From Streptomyces bathyalis (GTDB lineage: Bacteria; Actinomycetota; Actinomycetes; Streptomycetales; Streptomycetaceae): a stretch of DNA of 64,000 bases. The DNA lies in NCBI RefSeq assembly GCF_015910445.1, contig NZ_CP048882.1:6507501-6571500 (forward strand), read 5' to 3'. The translations under genes and the position numbers were made by a program. Shown here piece by piece: positions 50,804 through 59,778 of the stretch. Below the pieces are notes generated by a model, which saw only the letters and a list, made by a program, of their open reading frames with translations, was not told where the DNA came from and did no database searches. Position 1 is the first letter of the stretch, and each line of letters begins with the position of its first letter.

Positions 50804-52522
50804 ATGACCGAACTGCGCAGCAACTACCGGCCCGGCACATCTCCCTGGGCCGTGCGCCGCGCACAGTGGCGCGCCCTCGGGCTCACCGACGAGGACATGG
50901 CCAAGCCGAAGATCGCGATCGTCAACTCCTCGTCCTCACTTGCCACTTGCTACAGCCACCTGGACGGCATCGCACAGGCCGCCAGGGAGGCGGTCGCGGA
51001 GGCGGGCGGCCTCGGCTTCGAGATCCGTACCGTCGCACCCAGCGACTTCATCCACAGCGCGGGAGGCCGCGGCGGCTACATCCTCTCCGCCCGCGACCTG
51101 ATCAGCCACGACATCGAGGCAGCCGTGGAGGGGGCGCAGCTGGACGGGATGGTCTGCCTGGCCTCGTGCGACAAGACCGCTCCCGGCCAGCTGATGGCCG
51201 CCGCCCGGATCAACCTGCCGACGGTCATGGTGGGTTGCGGCTACCAGGCGTGCGGCACCTTCCAGGGCAAGCACTGCGACATCGAGGACGTCTTTCTCGG
51301 CGCCGGCCACCACGCTCAGGGGCGGCTCTCCCTCGAGGATCTCACCGGCATGAGCGAGAACGCCGTGGCGGGCCCCGGCGTGTGCGCGGGCATGGGCACC
51401 GCCAACTCGATGCACATGGCGTGCGAAGCCCTCGGCATGGCTCTGCCCGGATCCACGCCCGTCCTCGCCGACAGTCCGAAGATGTTCGAAGACGTACGGG
51501 CCGCCGCACGCCGTGCCGTCTCGCTCGTCCACGAGGACCTGCGCCCCCGAGATCTGCTCACACCGCACGCGTTCGAGAACGCCGTGACGCTGATGCTCTC
51601 GCTCAGCGCGTCGATCAACTCGGTGAAGCATCTCCAGGCAATTGCCGAGGAGGCCGAGTCCGGAGTCGACGTGTACGGCCTGTACGAGCAACTCGCCGAC
51701 GAGGTACCGCTGCTGGCGGCCGTACGCCCCAACGGACCCGATTCCATCGAGGAGTTCGACGCCGCAGGGGGTGCGGCGACCGTGATGCGGAGCCTCGGCG
51801 GGCAGCTGCACACCGATGCGAGGACGGTCACCGGCCGCACCGTCGGCGAGAACCTGGAGGCGGCGGTCCCGGCCGACGGACGGGTCATACGCGCTGCCGA
51901 CAGGCCGCTCGGGCGGCACCCCACCATCGTCCTCGTGCGCGGCAGCCTGGCCCCGGCGACCGGCATCGTCAAACTCTCCGTCGACGAGCAGCGCCAGACG
52001 TCGTTCACCGGTCCAGCCAAGGTCTACGAGGACCCGTACTCGGCCCTCGACGGTCTGCGCGGCGGCGAGGTCCAGGCAGGGGACGTGCTCGTACTGCGCG
52101 GACTCGGCCCCAAGGGCACGCCCGGCATGGGCATGGCCTCCCGGCCCGTCTTCGCCCTCGACGGCGCGGGGCTTACCGGGCAGGTGGCCGTGGTCACCGA
52201 CGGGCAGCTGTCCGGCCTCGTCAACAAGGGAGTCGTCGTCGGCGAGGTGTCACCGGAGGCCGCCGACGGCGGGCCGCTGGCGCTCGTACAGGACGGCGAC
52301 ACCATCGCGATCGACCTCACCTCGCGCCGCGCCGACCTCCTCGTACCGGACGGTGAACTCGACCGGCGCAGGCAGGAGTTGGCCGGATCACCGGAACCCG
52401 GGACGTCCGGTACCCCCGACGGTCACGCGTCCCGGGGCTGGCTCTCGGTCTACCGGCGCACCGTCCGTCCGCTCCAGGAGGGGGCCGTCCTCTCACCCCG
52501 CGCGCAAGGAGACCGCCGCTGA
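50804..52522 (+). CDS. IlvD/Edd-family dehydratase
   Basis: This 572-aa Fe-S dehydratase has the cluster Cys residues: SLATCYSHLDGI, LASCDKTAPGQLM and GCGYQACGTFQGK, typical of the dihydroxyacid/sugar-acid dehydratase family. Later come GPGVCAGMGTANSMHMACEALG and GMGMASRPVFALDGAGLTGQ, then VVTDGQLSGLVNKGVV. It dehydrates 2,3-dihydroxy acids; membership of an AcnX cluster argues for a sugar-acid or hydroxy-acid role rather than branched-chain synthesis. It ends exactly at the A of the AcnX gene's ATG, a single-base overlap. Confidence 0.9.
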   Translation: MTELRSNYRPGTSPWAVRRAQWRALGLTDEDMAKPKIAIVNSSSSLATCYSHLDGIAQAAREAVAEAGGLGFEIRTVAPSDFIHSAGGRGGYILSARDLISHDIEAAVEGAQLDGMVCLASCDKTAPGQLMAAARINLPTVMVGCGYQACGTFQGKHCDIEDVFLGAGHHAQGRLSLEDLTGMSENAVAGPGVCAGMGTANSMHMACEALGMALPGSTPVLADSPKMFEDVRAAARRAVSLVHEDLRPRDLLTPHAFENAVTLMLSLSASINSVKHLQAIAEEAESGVDVYGLYEQLADEVPLLAAVRPNGPDSIEEFDAAGGAATVMRSLGGQLHTDARTVTGRTVGENLEAAVPADGRVIRAADRPLGRHPTIVLVRGSLAPATGIVKLSVDEQRQTSFTGPAKVYEDPYSALDGLRGGEVQAGDVLVLRGLGPKGTPGMGMASRPVFALDGAGLTGQVAVVTDGQLSGLVNKGVVVGEVSPEAADGGPLALVQDGDTIAIDLTSRRADLLVPDGELDRRRQELAGSPEPGTSGTPDGHASRGWLSVYRRTVRPLQEGAVLSPRAQGDRR

Positions 52523-53799
52523 TGCTGCTCACCGACTCCGACAAGGCGATGCTCGACGGCGCCGAGGGCCCGGCCACCGCGGCGGCCATGGACCTCCTCG
52601 TCCGCTACGGCCGCGCCCTCGACGCCGAGAGGCTGTGCGACGTGCGCAACGTCGCCGGGACGATGACCCAGCCCTCGCCCGTCAAGGCGCAGTTGGTGCG
52701 CGAGGGGGGCTGGGACAAGGCGTACTCCGTGATCAACCTGGACAGCGACGAGGATCTGGAGATCCCGGCGATGCGCGTCCCCACCTGTCAGCTCCAGCAG
52801 TCCTTCGGCCCGGACTCCGAGGGCATCGCCCCGTACCCGAAGGAAATGATCGAGCTGCAGAGCGACGCCGAGTCCTTCTACGGCCGCAAGGGCGTCAACA
52901 TCCTTGCCACGTGCACGCCTTACCAGGTCGGCAACATCCCCGTACGCGGAGAGCACGTCGCGTGGATGGAGTCCTCCGCCGTGGTGTACGCCAACTCCGT
53001 GCTCGGCGCCCGCACGAACTGCGAGGGCACCGCCTCCACCGGAGCGGCGTCGCTCACCGGCCGGATTCCCTGCTGGGGCAACCACCACGAGGCCAACCGC
53101 CGCGGCACCCATCTCATCGAGGCCCGCACGCCCGTGCACGGGCCGCTGGAGTGGGGCATGCTCGGCTACTTCGCGGGCGGCCTCGTCCAGGACGAACGCC
53201 CGGTCGTCACGGGAGAGTTGAAGCAGCCCGACCTGCTCGACCTGAAGCACTTCGGCGCGGCCGCGGCCTCGTCCGGGGGAGTGGAGATCTACCACCTGCC
53301 CGGCATCACACCCGAAGCACCCACCGTGCAGGCCGCGTTCGGCGCGGACCCGCCCGAGGCGGTGCCGTACGGGGAGCGCGAACGCCGAGGCGTCTATGAG
53401 GACCTCAACTCCCAAGGCGACCGCACCGACGTCGACTTCGTCCTGCTCGGCTGCCCGCACGCCTCCCTGGACCAGGTGCGCGAGACGGCACACCTTCTCG
53501 AAGGGCGCCATCTGCACTCCGGGACGCAGCTGTGGCTGATGGTGCCCCGTGCGCTGCGCACCACCGCCGACCGCAACGGATGGACGCAGACCATCGAACG
53601 GGCAGGCGGACGCGTGCTCACCGACTCCTGCCCCGCGATGTCCCGCTCGGCACCGCCCGGTACCAGGGTCTTCGCCACCGACTCTGCCAAGCAGGCGCAC
53701 TACCTGCCCGCGATCCTCGGCATCGAGGCCTGGTTCGGCACGCTCCAGGACTGCATCTCGGCCGCGGTCACCGGCCGTTGGAAGGGAGAACTGCGATGA
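52522..53799 (+). CDS. Aconitase X, large (catalytic) subunit
   Basis: This 425-aa member of the AcnX (DUF521) family has VNILATCTPYQVGNIP, ANSVLGARTNCEGTASTGA and TDSCPAMSRSAPPG, containing the Cys residues expected to ligate a metal cluster, plus DSDEDLEIPAMRVPTCQLQQ. Characterised AcnX enzymes dehydrate cis-3-hydroxy-L-proline or mevalonate 5-phosphate; the substrate here may be different given the IlvD and FAD oxidoreductase partners. It is coupled to the small subunit by ATGA (53796-53799). Confidence 0.9.
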   Translation: MLLTDSDKAMLDGAEGPATAAAMDLLVRYGRALDAERLCDVRNVAGTMTQPSPVKAQLVREGGWDKAYSVINLDSDEDLEIPAMRVPTCQLQQSFGPDSEGIAPYPKEMIELQSDAESFYGRKGVNILATCTPYQVGNIPVRGEHVAWMESSAVVYANSVLGARTNCEGTASTGAASLTGRIPCWGNHHEANRRGTHLIEARTPVHGPLEWGMLGYFAGGLVQDERPVVTGELKQPDLLDLKHFGAAAASSGGVEIYHLPGITPEAPTVQAAFGADPPEAVPYGERERRGVYEDLNSQGDRTDVDFVLLGCPHASLDQVRETAHLLEGRHLHSGTQLWLMVPRALRTTADRNGWTQTIERAGGRVLTDSCPAMSRSAPPGTRVFATDSAKQAHYLPAILGIEAWFGTLQDCISAAVTGRWKGELR

Positions 53800-54326
53800 A
53801 TCCCCGTCATGCCTCCGCCCTCTCGGCGTCCCTGGCCTCCTTGAGCCCGGACCCGCACGAGAACGGGACCGTCACCGCGCACGCGACGGCGGGCGGCGAG
53901 CCCCGCGTACCGCTGGAGCTGCGCGGCAGGACGGTCGTCCCCGGCACGGCCGAGGGAGAGGCACTCGTCTCACCGGAGACGATCTCCGGATGGGGCGGGA
54001 TCGACCCCGCCCGCGGCGTGATCACCGAACGCCGCCACCCCCTGCACGGCCAGTCCTTCGCGGGCAAGGTGCTCGTCTTCCCCGGTGCCAAGGGCTCCTC
54101 CGGCTGGGCCGGCTTCTTCCAGTCCACGCGGCTGCTCGGCACCGCACCGCTCGCGATGATCTACGTCACCACCACAACAAAGGCCGCCCTCGGGGCGGTT
54201 GTCACCCGGGTCCCCACCGTCACCGGGCTGGACCAGGACCCGCTCACCGTGATCCGCACCGGTGACCGCGTCCGGGTCGACGCCGACAACGGCTTGATCT
54301 GCGTGTATCCCGCGCCCCCTCAATGA
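53796..54326 (+). CDS. Aconitase X, small (swivel) subunit
   Basis: This is the 176-aa DUF126-type swivel subunit. ATG at 53796 overlaps the large-subunit stop. A roughly 40-residue variable N terminus is followed by ELRGRTVVPGTAEGEALVSP, ISGWGGIDPARGVITERRHP, GKVLVFPGAKGSSGWAGFFQ (the active-site Ser region) and AMIYVTTTTKAAL. It completes AcnX: large and small subunits are separate here, whereas some bacteria carry them fused. The permease gene follows 14 nt later. Confidence 0.9.
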   Translation: MNPRHASALSASLASLSPDPHENGTVTAHATAGGEPRVPLELRGRTVVPGTAEGEALVSPETISGWGGIDPARGVITERRHPLHGQSFAGKVLVFPGAKGSSGWAGFFQSTRLLGTAPLAMIYVTTTTKAALGAVVTRVPTVTGLDQDPLTVIRTGDRVRVDADNGLICVYPAPPQ

Positions 54327-54339
54327 CGAGGAGATTCCC

Positions 54340-55869
54340 ATGTCATCCGCACAGCCGTCCCCGGACGGGACAGCGTCACCACCCGTCGTCGAACTCGCCC
54401 CGCTCATCGAGAAGCAGCAGGGCCGAAGGGCCTGGTACCGGGTCTTCGCCGTCTGCTGTCTGATCACCTTCCTCGACGGCTTCGACTTCCAGATCCTCTC
54501 CTTCACCGCCACGTACCTGAAGGGCGACTTCGGCCTCACCGACACCCAGTTGGGCACGCTCGGCACGGTCGGTCTCTTCGGAACGCTCGTGGGTGGCCTG
54601 TGCATGGGCTACCTGGGCGACCGCTTGGGGCGCAAACCCTCGATCGTGGCGTGCGTCGCCGGCTTCGGCGTCTTCATGATGGCCTTCGCCCTCGCGGAGA
54701 CGTACGAGCACCTGTTCGTGCTGCGCTTCGTCTCGGGCTTCTTCCTCGGCGGAGTGCTGCCGCTGTCCTGGGCGCTGACCGCGGAGTACGCACCGAAGAG
54801 GTTCCGTGTCACGGCGATCTCCGTGATCATGGTGGGCTACACGCTGGGCGGGGCGGCAGGCGGGCCCATCTCGAACCTGCTGGTGCCCGACTACGGCTGG
54901 ACCTCGGTCTTCGTCGCGGGCGGTGTCTGCTCGCTGCTCGCCCTCGCGCCGGTGATGATCTTCCTGCCCGAGTCCGTGAAGTTCCTTGCCCAGCGCGGGT
55001 GTCCGGGCGCTGACCGACGCATCGCCGCGATCCTCACCCGGCTGTGGCCCGGCCACACCGTCGCCCCCGGCACGCACTTCGTGGCCGGCGACCCCCAACC
55101 GCCCGCCGCCGGGAAGAAGTTCACTCCCGTGACGCTGTTCAAGGGCTCGCTCGCACGCATCACGCCGCTGCTGTGGATCGTGTACATGTGCTCGTCGGCG
55201 CTGATCTACTTCATGGTGTTCTGGACGCCGATGATCAACGAGCGGATGGGCTTCAGCGTCAGCTCCGCTGCCCTCATCGCCGCCGCGGCGAGCGTCGCCG
55301 GTGCCTGCGCCCAGCTCGCGATCAGCCGGTTCGTGGACAAGAAGGGCGTGGGCAGCATCCTGTGGATGCCGCTGATGGCGACGGCCGCGATGCTGATGCT
55401 GGGGCTCGGGGCACCGGGTCCGGTGCTGTACATCTGCGTGATCATCTCCGCGAAGATGTTCATCAACGGCGGCCACGGCGGCATCACCAGCATCGCCGGC
55501 ACCTTCTATCCCACGGCGATCCGCGCCAACGGCGCCGCCTGGGCGTCCTCGGTCGCCAAGGTCGGGGCCATGGTCGGGCCCTGGCTCGGCGGGGTGCTGC
55601 TCGACGCGGGCCTGGGCACGTCCGGCGCGTTCACCACGTTCGCGCTGTGCCCCGCCATCATGATCGTCGTGCTCTTCGCCATGGGTCGCGCCCAGAAGTC
55701 GCTTTCCCCGGACACGGAGGGCGCGCTGGCATCCACTGCCCCCGAGGACGTCGTGGACGTGGCAGACCCTGCCGCGCCGCGCCCCGACACCGGGGTGGCC
55801 GCATCCGTTCTGACGGGCGGCCAGGGGCAGGCGGTCCCCGGAGCCCAGAAGCGGGAGCCCCAGCCCTGA
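54340..55869 (+). CDS. MFS permease, AAHS (aromatic acid:H+ symporter)-like
   Basis: This 509-aa transporter has 12 predicted helices. The AAHS-type motifs are visible: FLDGFDFQILSF in helix 1, TLGTVGLFGTLVGGL and YLGDRLGRKPS (loop 2-3). The family takes up aromatic or carboxylic acids with protons. The long Ala/Pro-rich C-terminal tail (about residues 450-509) is cytosolic. It is the last gene of the operon and would import the substrate for the FAD oxidoreductase/IlvD/AcnX enzymes (inference). Confidence 0.88.
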   Translation: MSSAQPSPDGTASPPVVELAPLIEKQQGRRAWYRVFAVCCLITFLDGFDFQILSFTATYLKGDFGLTDTQLGTLGTVGLFGTLVGGLCMGYLGDRLGRKPSIVACVAGFGVFMMAFALAETYEHLFVLRFVSGFFLGGVLPLSWALTAEYAPKRFRVTAISVIMVGYTLGGAAGGPISNLLVPDYGWTSVFVAGGVCSLLALAPVMIFLPESVKFLAQRGCPGADRRIAAILTRLWPGHTVAPGTHFVAGDPQPPAAGKKFTPVTLFKGSLARITPLLWIVYMCSSALIYFMVFWTPMINERMGFSVSSAALIAAAASVAGACAQLAISRFVDKKGVGSILWMPLMATAAMLMLGLGAPGPVLYICVIISAKMFINGGHGGITSIAGTFYPTAIRANGAAWASSVAKVGAMVGPWLGGVLLDAGLGTSGAFTTFALCPAIMIVVLFAMGRAQKSLSPDTEGALASTAPEDVVDVADPAAPRPDTGVAASVLTGGQGQAVPGAQKREPQP

Positions 55870-55928
55870 CGCAGCCCTGACAGCCCCTCATCCGCCGTGT
55901 CCGTCCGAAGGCGCACGCCCGCCCCTTG

Positions 55929-56294
55929 TCACACGCGGGCCTGCCCGGGCGGGTGCGGCGGCTGCGGGAGCCCCGGTGCCCCCGGAGGCAGGGAGCGTCG
56001 CTCCACCTCGCGGATCCTGGCGTCGAGGGCGGCGGCCGGATCGCCGGAGAAGCGGTGCAGCGCGACCGCGGCGGTCAGGATGACGTCGCACAGCTCGGTG
56101 GCCACGTCCTCGGAGGTGTGCGTGCGTCCCTTGCGCGGGTTCTGGCCCGTCGTGCCGATGTACGCCTGCATCACCTCGCCGGACTCCTCGGCGAGCTTCA
56201 TCAGCCGCATCGCGGTCTCCTGCTCGCCTTCGCCGTTGGCGGAGTCGAGCCACTCCACGAGCCGCCGGATCGTCGCCCACTGATCAGGCGTCAT
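55929..56294 (-). CDS. MazG-like nucleotide pyrophosphohydrolase
   Basis: This 121-aa protein starts at ATG 56294 with AAGGAG upstream. It has the all-alpha NTP-PPase acidic pattern: RLMKLAEESGEVMQAYIG (ExxE) and DVATELCDVILTAAVAL (ExxD). Such enzymes hydrolyse non-canonical or excess NTPs to monophosphates and pyrophosphate. It follows the MFS gene in convergent orientation, with no terminator clearly seen. The Pro-rich C-terminal tail is short and variable. Confidence 0.85.
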   Translation of the reverse strand: MTPDQWATIRRLVEWLDSANGEGEQETAMRLMKLAEESGEVMQAYIGTTGQNPRKGRTHTSEDVATELCDVILTAAVALHRFSGDPAAALDARIREVERRSLPPGAPGLPQPPHPPGQARV

Positions 56295-56412
56295 CGGTCG
56301 CTCCTTCCGTGCGCAGTGCCCCGTGCCGCCCGGAGATGTGCGGCGTCGCCCCCGGCAGCGTACGGGTGCGGCGCGGGGCCCCTGCCCCAAGCCGCACCCG
56401 TCGAGCCGGCGG

Positions 56413-56883
56413 TCACTGTCTGCCCGCGTCCTCCAGCGCCTGCACATCGAGCTTCCTCATCCCGAACATGGCCTTCATGACCCGCGCCGACGTGGCCGGA
56501 TCGGGATCTCTCAGCAGCTCGGTCAGAACCCGCGGAACGATCTGCCAGGACAGGCCGTACTTGTCCTTGAGCCAGCCGCACGGGCCCTCCTCACCTCCCT
56601 CGCCGAGCTTCTCCCAGTACATGTCGACCTCGGCCTGGTCGGCGCAGTCCACGTAGAGCGACATGGCCTCGTTGAAGGTGAACTCGGGGCCGCCGTTGAG
56701 CGCGGTGAAGCGCTGGCCTGCGAGCTCGAAGGCGATCGTCATGACGGTCCCCGGCTCGCCCGGCCCCGCCTCCCCGTACCGCTGGACGTCGATCACCCGG
56801 GAGTCGGGGAAGACCGAGGTGTAGTGGTCCACGGCCTCTTCGGCCTTGTCGTCGAACCAGAGGAAAGTGGTGATCTTCTGCAT
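56413..56883 (-). CDS. PhnB/3-demethylubiquinone-methyltransferase-like VOC protein
   Basis: This 156-aa PhnB-type VOC protein has MQKITTFLWFDDKAEEAVDHYTSVF at the N terminus, FNEAMSLYVDCADQAEVD, and LGEGGEEGPCGWLKDKYGLSWQIVP. Proteins of this type are often labelled 3-demethylubiquinone-9 3-methyltransferase, but they lack a SAM fold and activity is unproven. ATG at 56883 has GAGGAGG upstream. It is a single gene. Confidence 0.85.
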   Translation of the reverse strand: MQKITTFLWFDDKAEEAVDHYTSVFPDSRVIDVQRYGEAGPGEPGTVMTIAFELAGQRFTALNGGPEFTFNEAMSLYVDCADQAEVDMYWEKLGEGGEEGPCGWLKDKYGLSWQIVPRVLTELLRDPDPATSARVMKAMFGMRKLDVQALEDAGRQ

Positions 56884-57050
56884 GGCTGTTCCGTCCTCCT
56901 CGGCCACAGTGGGCGCGATTGCCGTTGCATGGACCGACCGTCCGCGGAATCCGGAGTCATCGCATCGGAGCCGGTCACGTTCTGACGGTGTGTGATGGGT
57001 AGGCACGTCGGTGTCTGAGGGCAGCGCCCAGCGCGCCGAGCGGAGCCGGT

Positions 57051-57254
57051 TCAGCCCCACACGTCGGGGCCGCCTCCGCGCCATTCGATGAGGTTCGGGT
57101 CGTCGAGCTGGATCTCGTCCTCGCTCAGACCCGCGTGACGCAGGAACTCGGTGACGTCCTCCTGGCGGAAGGCGACACCCAGCTGTTCTGCGTGCGCGGT
57201 GACCCGGCGGCCGCCTGCGGCGGCGGGCGGATGAACGACGATCGGCGGCGTCAT
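57051..57254 (-). CDS. Unknown 67-aa protein coupled to the hydrolase gene
   Basis: This short protein starts with a Pro/Ala/Val-rich segment (PIVVHPPAAAGG). A predicted helix-turn-helix-like acidic region follows (FRQEDVTEFLRHAGLSEDEI), and the end is LIEWRGGGPDVWG. It has no membrane span. Its ATG overlaps the stop of the upstream hydrolase by ATGA (57254-57251), so translation is coupled. Not recognised. The conserved-looking C-terminal Gly/Trp end is notable. Confidence 0.6.
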   Translation of the reverse strand: MTPPIVVHPPAAAGGRRVTAHAEQLGVAFRQEDVTEFLRHAGLSEDEIQLDDPNLIEWRGGGPDVWG

Positions 57255-58666
57255 ACGGTCTTCTCCAGCCAGTCGAAGACGACTTCGCAGTATCGCTGCG
57301 GAGCCATCGGGGAGCAGTGCAGTTGTGCGCCGTCCGCCCGGGACATCTTGACGTAGTCCTTGGGGGAGCGCAGCAGGTCGTACATCCGGCGCGGCTGCCC
57401 GGGGACGAACTGCTCGTCGTCGAAGTCGACGACGAGCGAGGGGGCGGTGATGCGCGGCACGACCTCGGTGACGTCCATACCTGCGAGCGTGCGGGCCGGG
57501 GTCCAGAAGTCGGTGAACGTCTTCCCTATGCGTGCGGCGCGCATCACGGCCGCGTCGCAGGGCTCGAAGCGCTTGGAGAGGGCGAAGCGTTCGCTCGCGG
57601 TCAGGTCCGGGACGATGTCGTCGTTCCAGGTCTTGTTGGTGCCGGCCTTGGTGGACGTGAGGACCGCACGGGTCGCGGCGGGCAGCGACAGCCAGGGGGA
57701 GAGGACACCCGGGCCCGCGACGAGGGCGGCGAGGCGCCGCTCGAAGGCCGCGGCCCGCGCGGCGAGCACGCCTCCCAGGCCGACCCCGACGAGCGCGATG
57801 CGCCGCGGGTCGACGTCCCTGCGCAGCATCAGACGGTCGACGAGCGGCGCGACCACCCGCTCCCAGCGCGTGGTGAGGGGCACCTGTCCCACGAAGAGCA
57901 TCTGCCCCTGGCCGGGACCGTTGTAGATCAGGGCGTTCCAGCCGCGCTCCAGCGCGGCCGCCACGCCGTACGTCCACATCGTCGCGTCCTGGGTGTCGAA
58001 GCCATTGGTGAGGATCACGGTGGGACGACGCCGCTGCGAGGTGTCCGGACGGAAGAACCAGATCGGCATCCGGTCCTTGCCGTGGAGCACGCCGCCGAAC
58101 TCCGCGGCGGGCGTGCACAGTCGGGCGAAGGTGTCCCACTGGCGGCGGCACGCCCGGTAGACGCTCTCCTCGTCCTCCGGCTTGTCGCCACCCAGGACGT
58201 GGAAGAGGGCCTGCTCGTAGTACGTGGCGGAGCGCAGCGCCCGGAAGCGCCGGGTCTGCTTGCGCCCCGCGCGGCCGGCCTCGGTGGCCTGGGCCTCCAG
58301 CCGTTCGCCCCAGGAACGGAACGTGGCGCTGTAGGTCTGGTAGCCGACCCCGGCGCTGTTGACGGCGTTGACGGCCGTGAGGACCTCGCCGGGCTCCGCG
58401 GCCGACCGCTGCGCGGCGCCGAGCGCGGAGAGCGCCCTGTAGTTGAACGAGGAATCCGCGAAGAGCTGCATCGCACCCGGTGCCGGGCCGTCGGCCCGCG
58501 GCCCGGTGCGGCCGGGGGACGCGGGCGGGGACGGTGCGGCGACGGCCTTTCCGGAGCAACCCGATGTCGCCGAAGCAGCCAGCACGCCGGCCCCCGCCGC
58601 GAGGCCGGTGACCGCCTTGCGTCTGGGCAGCAGGCCGGGCTCCGGCGTTCGCAGGGGATCAGTCAT
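57251..58666 (-). CDS. Tat-lipoprotein-like alpha/beta hydrolase with Gly in place of nucleophile Ser
   Basis: This 471-aa protein is of the FrsA/DUF1100-like alpha/beta-hydrolase type. The N terminus is Tat-like (LLPRRKAVTGLAAGAGVLAA) with lipobox SATSGC (Cys about 36), so it may be a lipoprotein. Hydrolase landmarks: LTNGFDTQDATMWTYGVAAA, GPGQGQMLFVG, DFDDEQFVPG (acid) and QLHCSPMA (His). At the nucleophile elbow the expected GxSxG reads GVGLG (RIALVGVGLGGVLAAR), so the Ser is replaced by Gly and the enzyme may be inactive or use another residue. It is coupled to a 67-aa gene. Confidence 0.78.
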   Translation of the reverse strand: MTDPLRTPEPGLLPRRKAVTGLAAGAGVLAASATSGCSGKAVAAPSPPASPGRTGPRADGPAPGAMQLFADSSFNYRALSALGAAQRSAAEPGEVLTAVNAVNSAGVGYQTYSATFRSWGERLEAQATEAGRAGRKQTRRFRALRSATYYEQALFHVLGGDKPEDEESVYRACRRQWDTFARLCTPAAEFGGVLHGKDRMPIWFFRPDTSQRRRPTVILTNGFDTQDATMWTYGVAAALERGWNALIYNGPGQGQMLFVGQVPLTTRWERVVAPLVDRLMLRRDVDPRRIALVGVGLGGVLAARAAAFERRLAALVAGPGVLSPWLSLPAATRAVLTSTKAGTNKTWNDDIVPDLTASERFALSKRFEPCDAAVMRAARIGKTFTDFWTPARTLAGMDVTEVVPRITAPSLVVDFDDEQFVPGQPRRMYDLLRSPKDYVKMSRADGAQLHCSPMAPQRYCEVVFDWLEKTV

Positions 58667-58849
58667 CTGCGGCTCCGATCCGTGGACTGGGCGCGGCCCT
58701 TCCGGCCCTCCACGACGAACGGTAGGAACGCCCGACCCGGCCGGGCCGCGCCACTCGCCGCCTTCGACCGAATGCACCGCAGGTGCGCACCACCGGCCCC
58801 GCCCTTGCCCTGTTGACCAGCAGCGCGGGGCCCGACAAGACTGCCCGGC

Positions 58850-59611
58850 ATGATGATCACAGGACGTTCGACCCGGCACAGAATCCGAAGAGCGGTGTCA
58901 CAGGCGGCCGCGCGAGCCACTCGCCCCGACGGGAACGGCCGCGGCGCGCTCGTCGCCTTCGGCGCGCTGGCCGCCGCGGACCTGGCCGCCGTCGCCGGGG
59001 ACCGCACGCGGGGGCTGAGCCGTGCGGCCAAGCCGCTGCTGATGCCCGCCCTCGCCTCGTACGTCCTGCGCCGCCGCCCCGACGCGAGCACACCCGCGCC
59101 CGCCCCCCTCGTCACCGGTCTCGCCTTCGCCGCCGCCGGGGACACCGCGCTCCTCTTCGACGAGCGCGAGCCGGCCTTCCTCCTGGGCATGGCGGCCTTC
59201 CTCGGCACCCAGGTCAGCTACACCACGGGCTACGCACGCATGGGCGCCCTGCGTTCGATGCGGAGCAGGCCCTGGCGGACAGCGGGTTGCCTCGCGGGCT
59301 GGGCCGCCGTGAACGCCGTGCTCGCGCCCTCGCTGGAGAAGCATCTGCGGCTTCCCGTCGCGGGCTACAGCCTCGCTCTGACGCTGATGGGCGTCGCCGG
59401 GCTCGGAGTCAGTGGCCGGGTGGGCGCCGGCGCTGCGGCCTTCGTCGGATCGGACCTGCTGATCGGGCTGCAGGCCGCAGGCCGGAAGGTGCCTTCGCAG
59501 GAACTGCTGATCATGGCCGGCTACATCCTCGGGCAGTACCTCATCACCACCGGCTGGCTCGACCACCTGGACTCGGACGAGGCGCCCGGACAGACCGCAC
59601 TGCCCGCATGA
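58850..59611 (+). CDS. YhhN/TMEM86-like membrane protein (lysoplasmalogenase family)
   Basis: This 253-aa membrane protein has about seven hydrophobic helices. YhhN signatures are GLAFAAAGDTALLFDEREPA (the Gly-Asp-Thr/Ala-Leu-Leu pattern) and FLLGMAAFLGTQVSYTTGYA, then SDLLIGLQAAGRKVPSQELL. Eukaryotic TMEM86B hydrolyses the vinyl-ether bond of lysoplasmalogens; bacterial function is uncertain. ATG at 58850 or 58853. It is divergent from the hydrolase gene across 183 nt. Confidence 0.85.
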   Translation: MMITGRSTRHRIRRAVSQAAARATRPDGNGRGALVAFGALAAADLAAVAGDRTRGLSRAAKPLLMPALASYVLRRRPDASTPAPAPLVTGLAFAAAGDTALLFDEREPAFLLGMAAFLGTQVSYTTGYARMGALRSMRSRPWRTAGCLAGWAAVNAVLAPSLEKHLRLPVAGYSLALTLMGVAGLGVSGRVGAGAAAFVGSDLLIGLQAAGRKVPSQELLIMAGYILGQYLITTGWLDHLDSDEAPGQTALPA

Positions 59612-59778
59612 GTGCCGGTCCAACCGATTCCGTATGTGCTTGCCCCTTCAACGGCCGAGTGGCCTCCTGATATTTTCAACTCGACGGCATCGAGGTGAAG
59701 TTCACAAGGTCAACAAGGAACGCGCCGTCCAACTGAGGTGTATCCGCACATAGTTCTCACCCAGTGGGGAGGTCCGGC

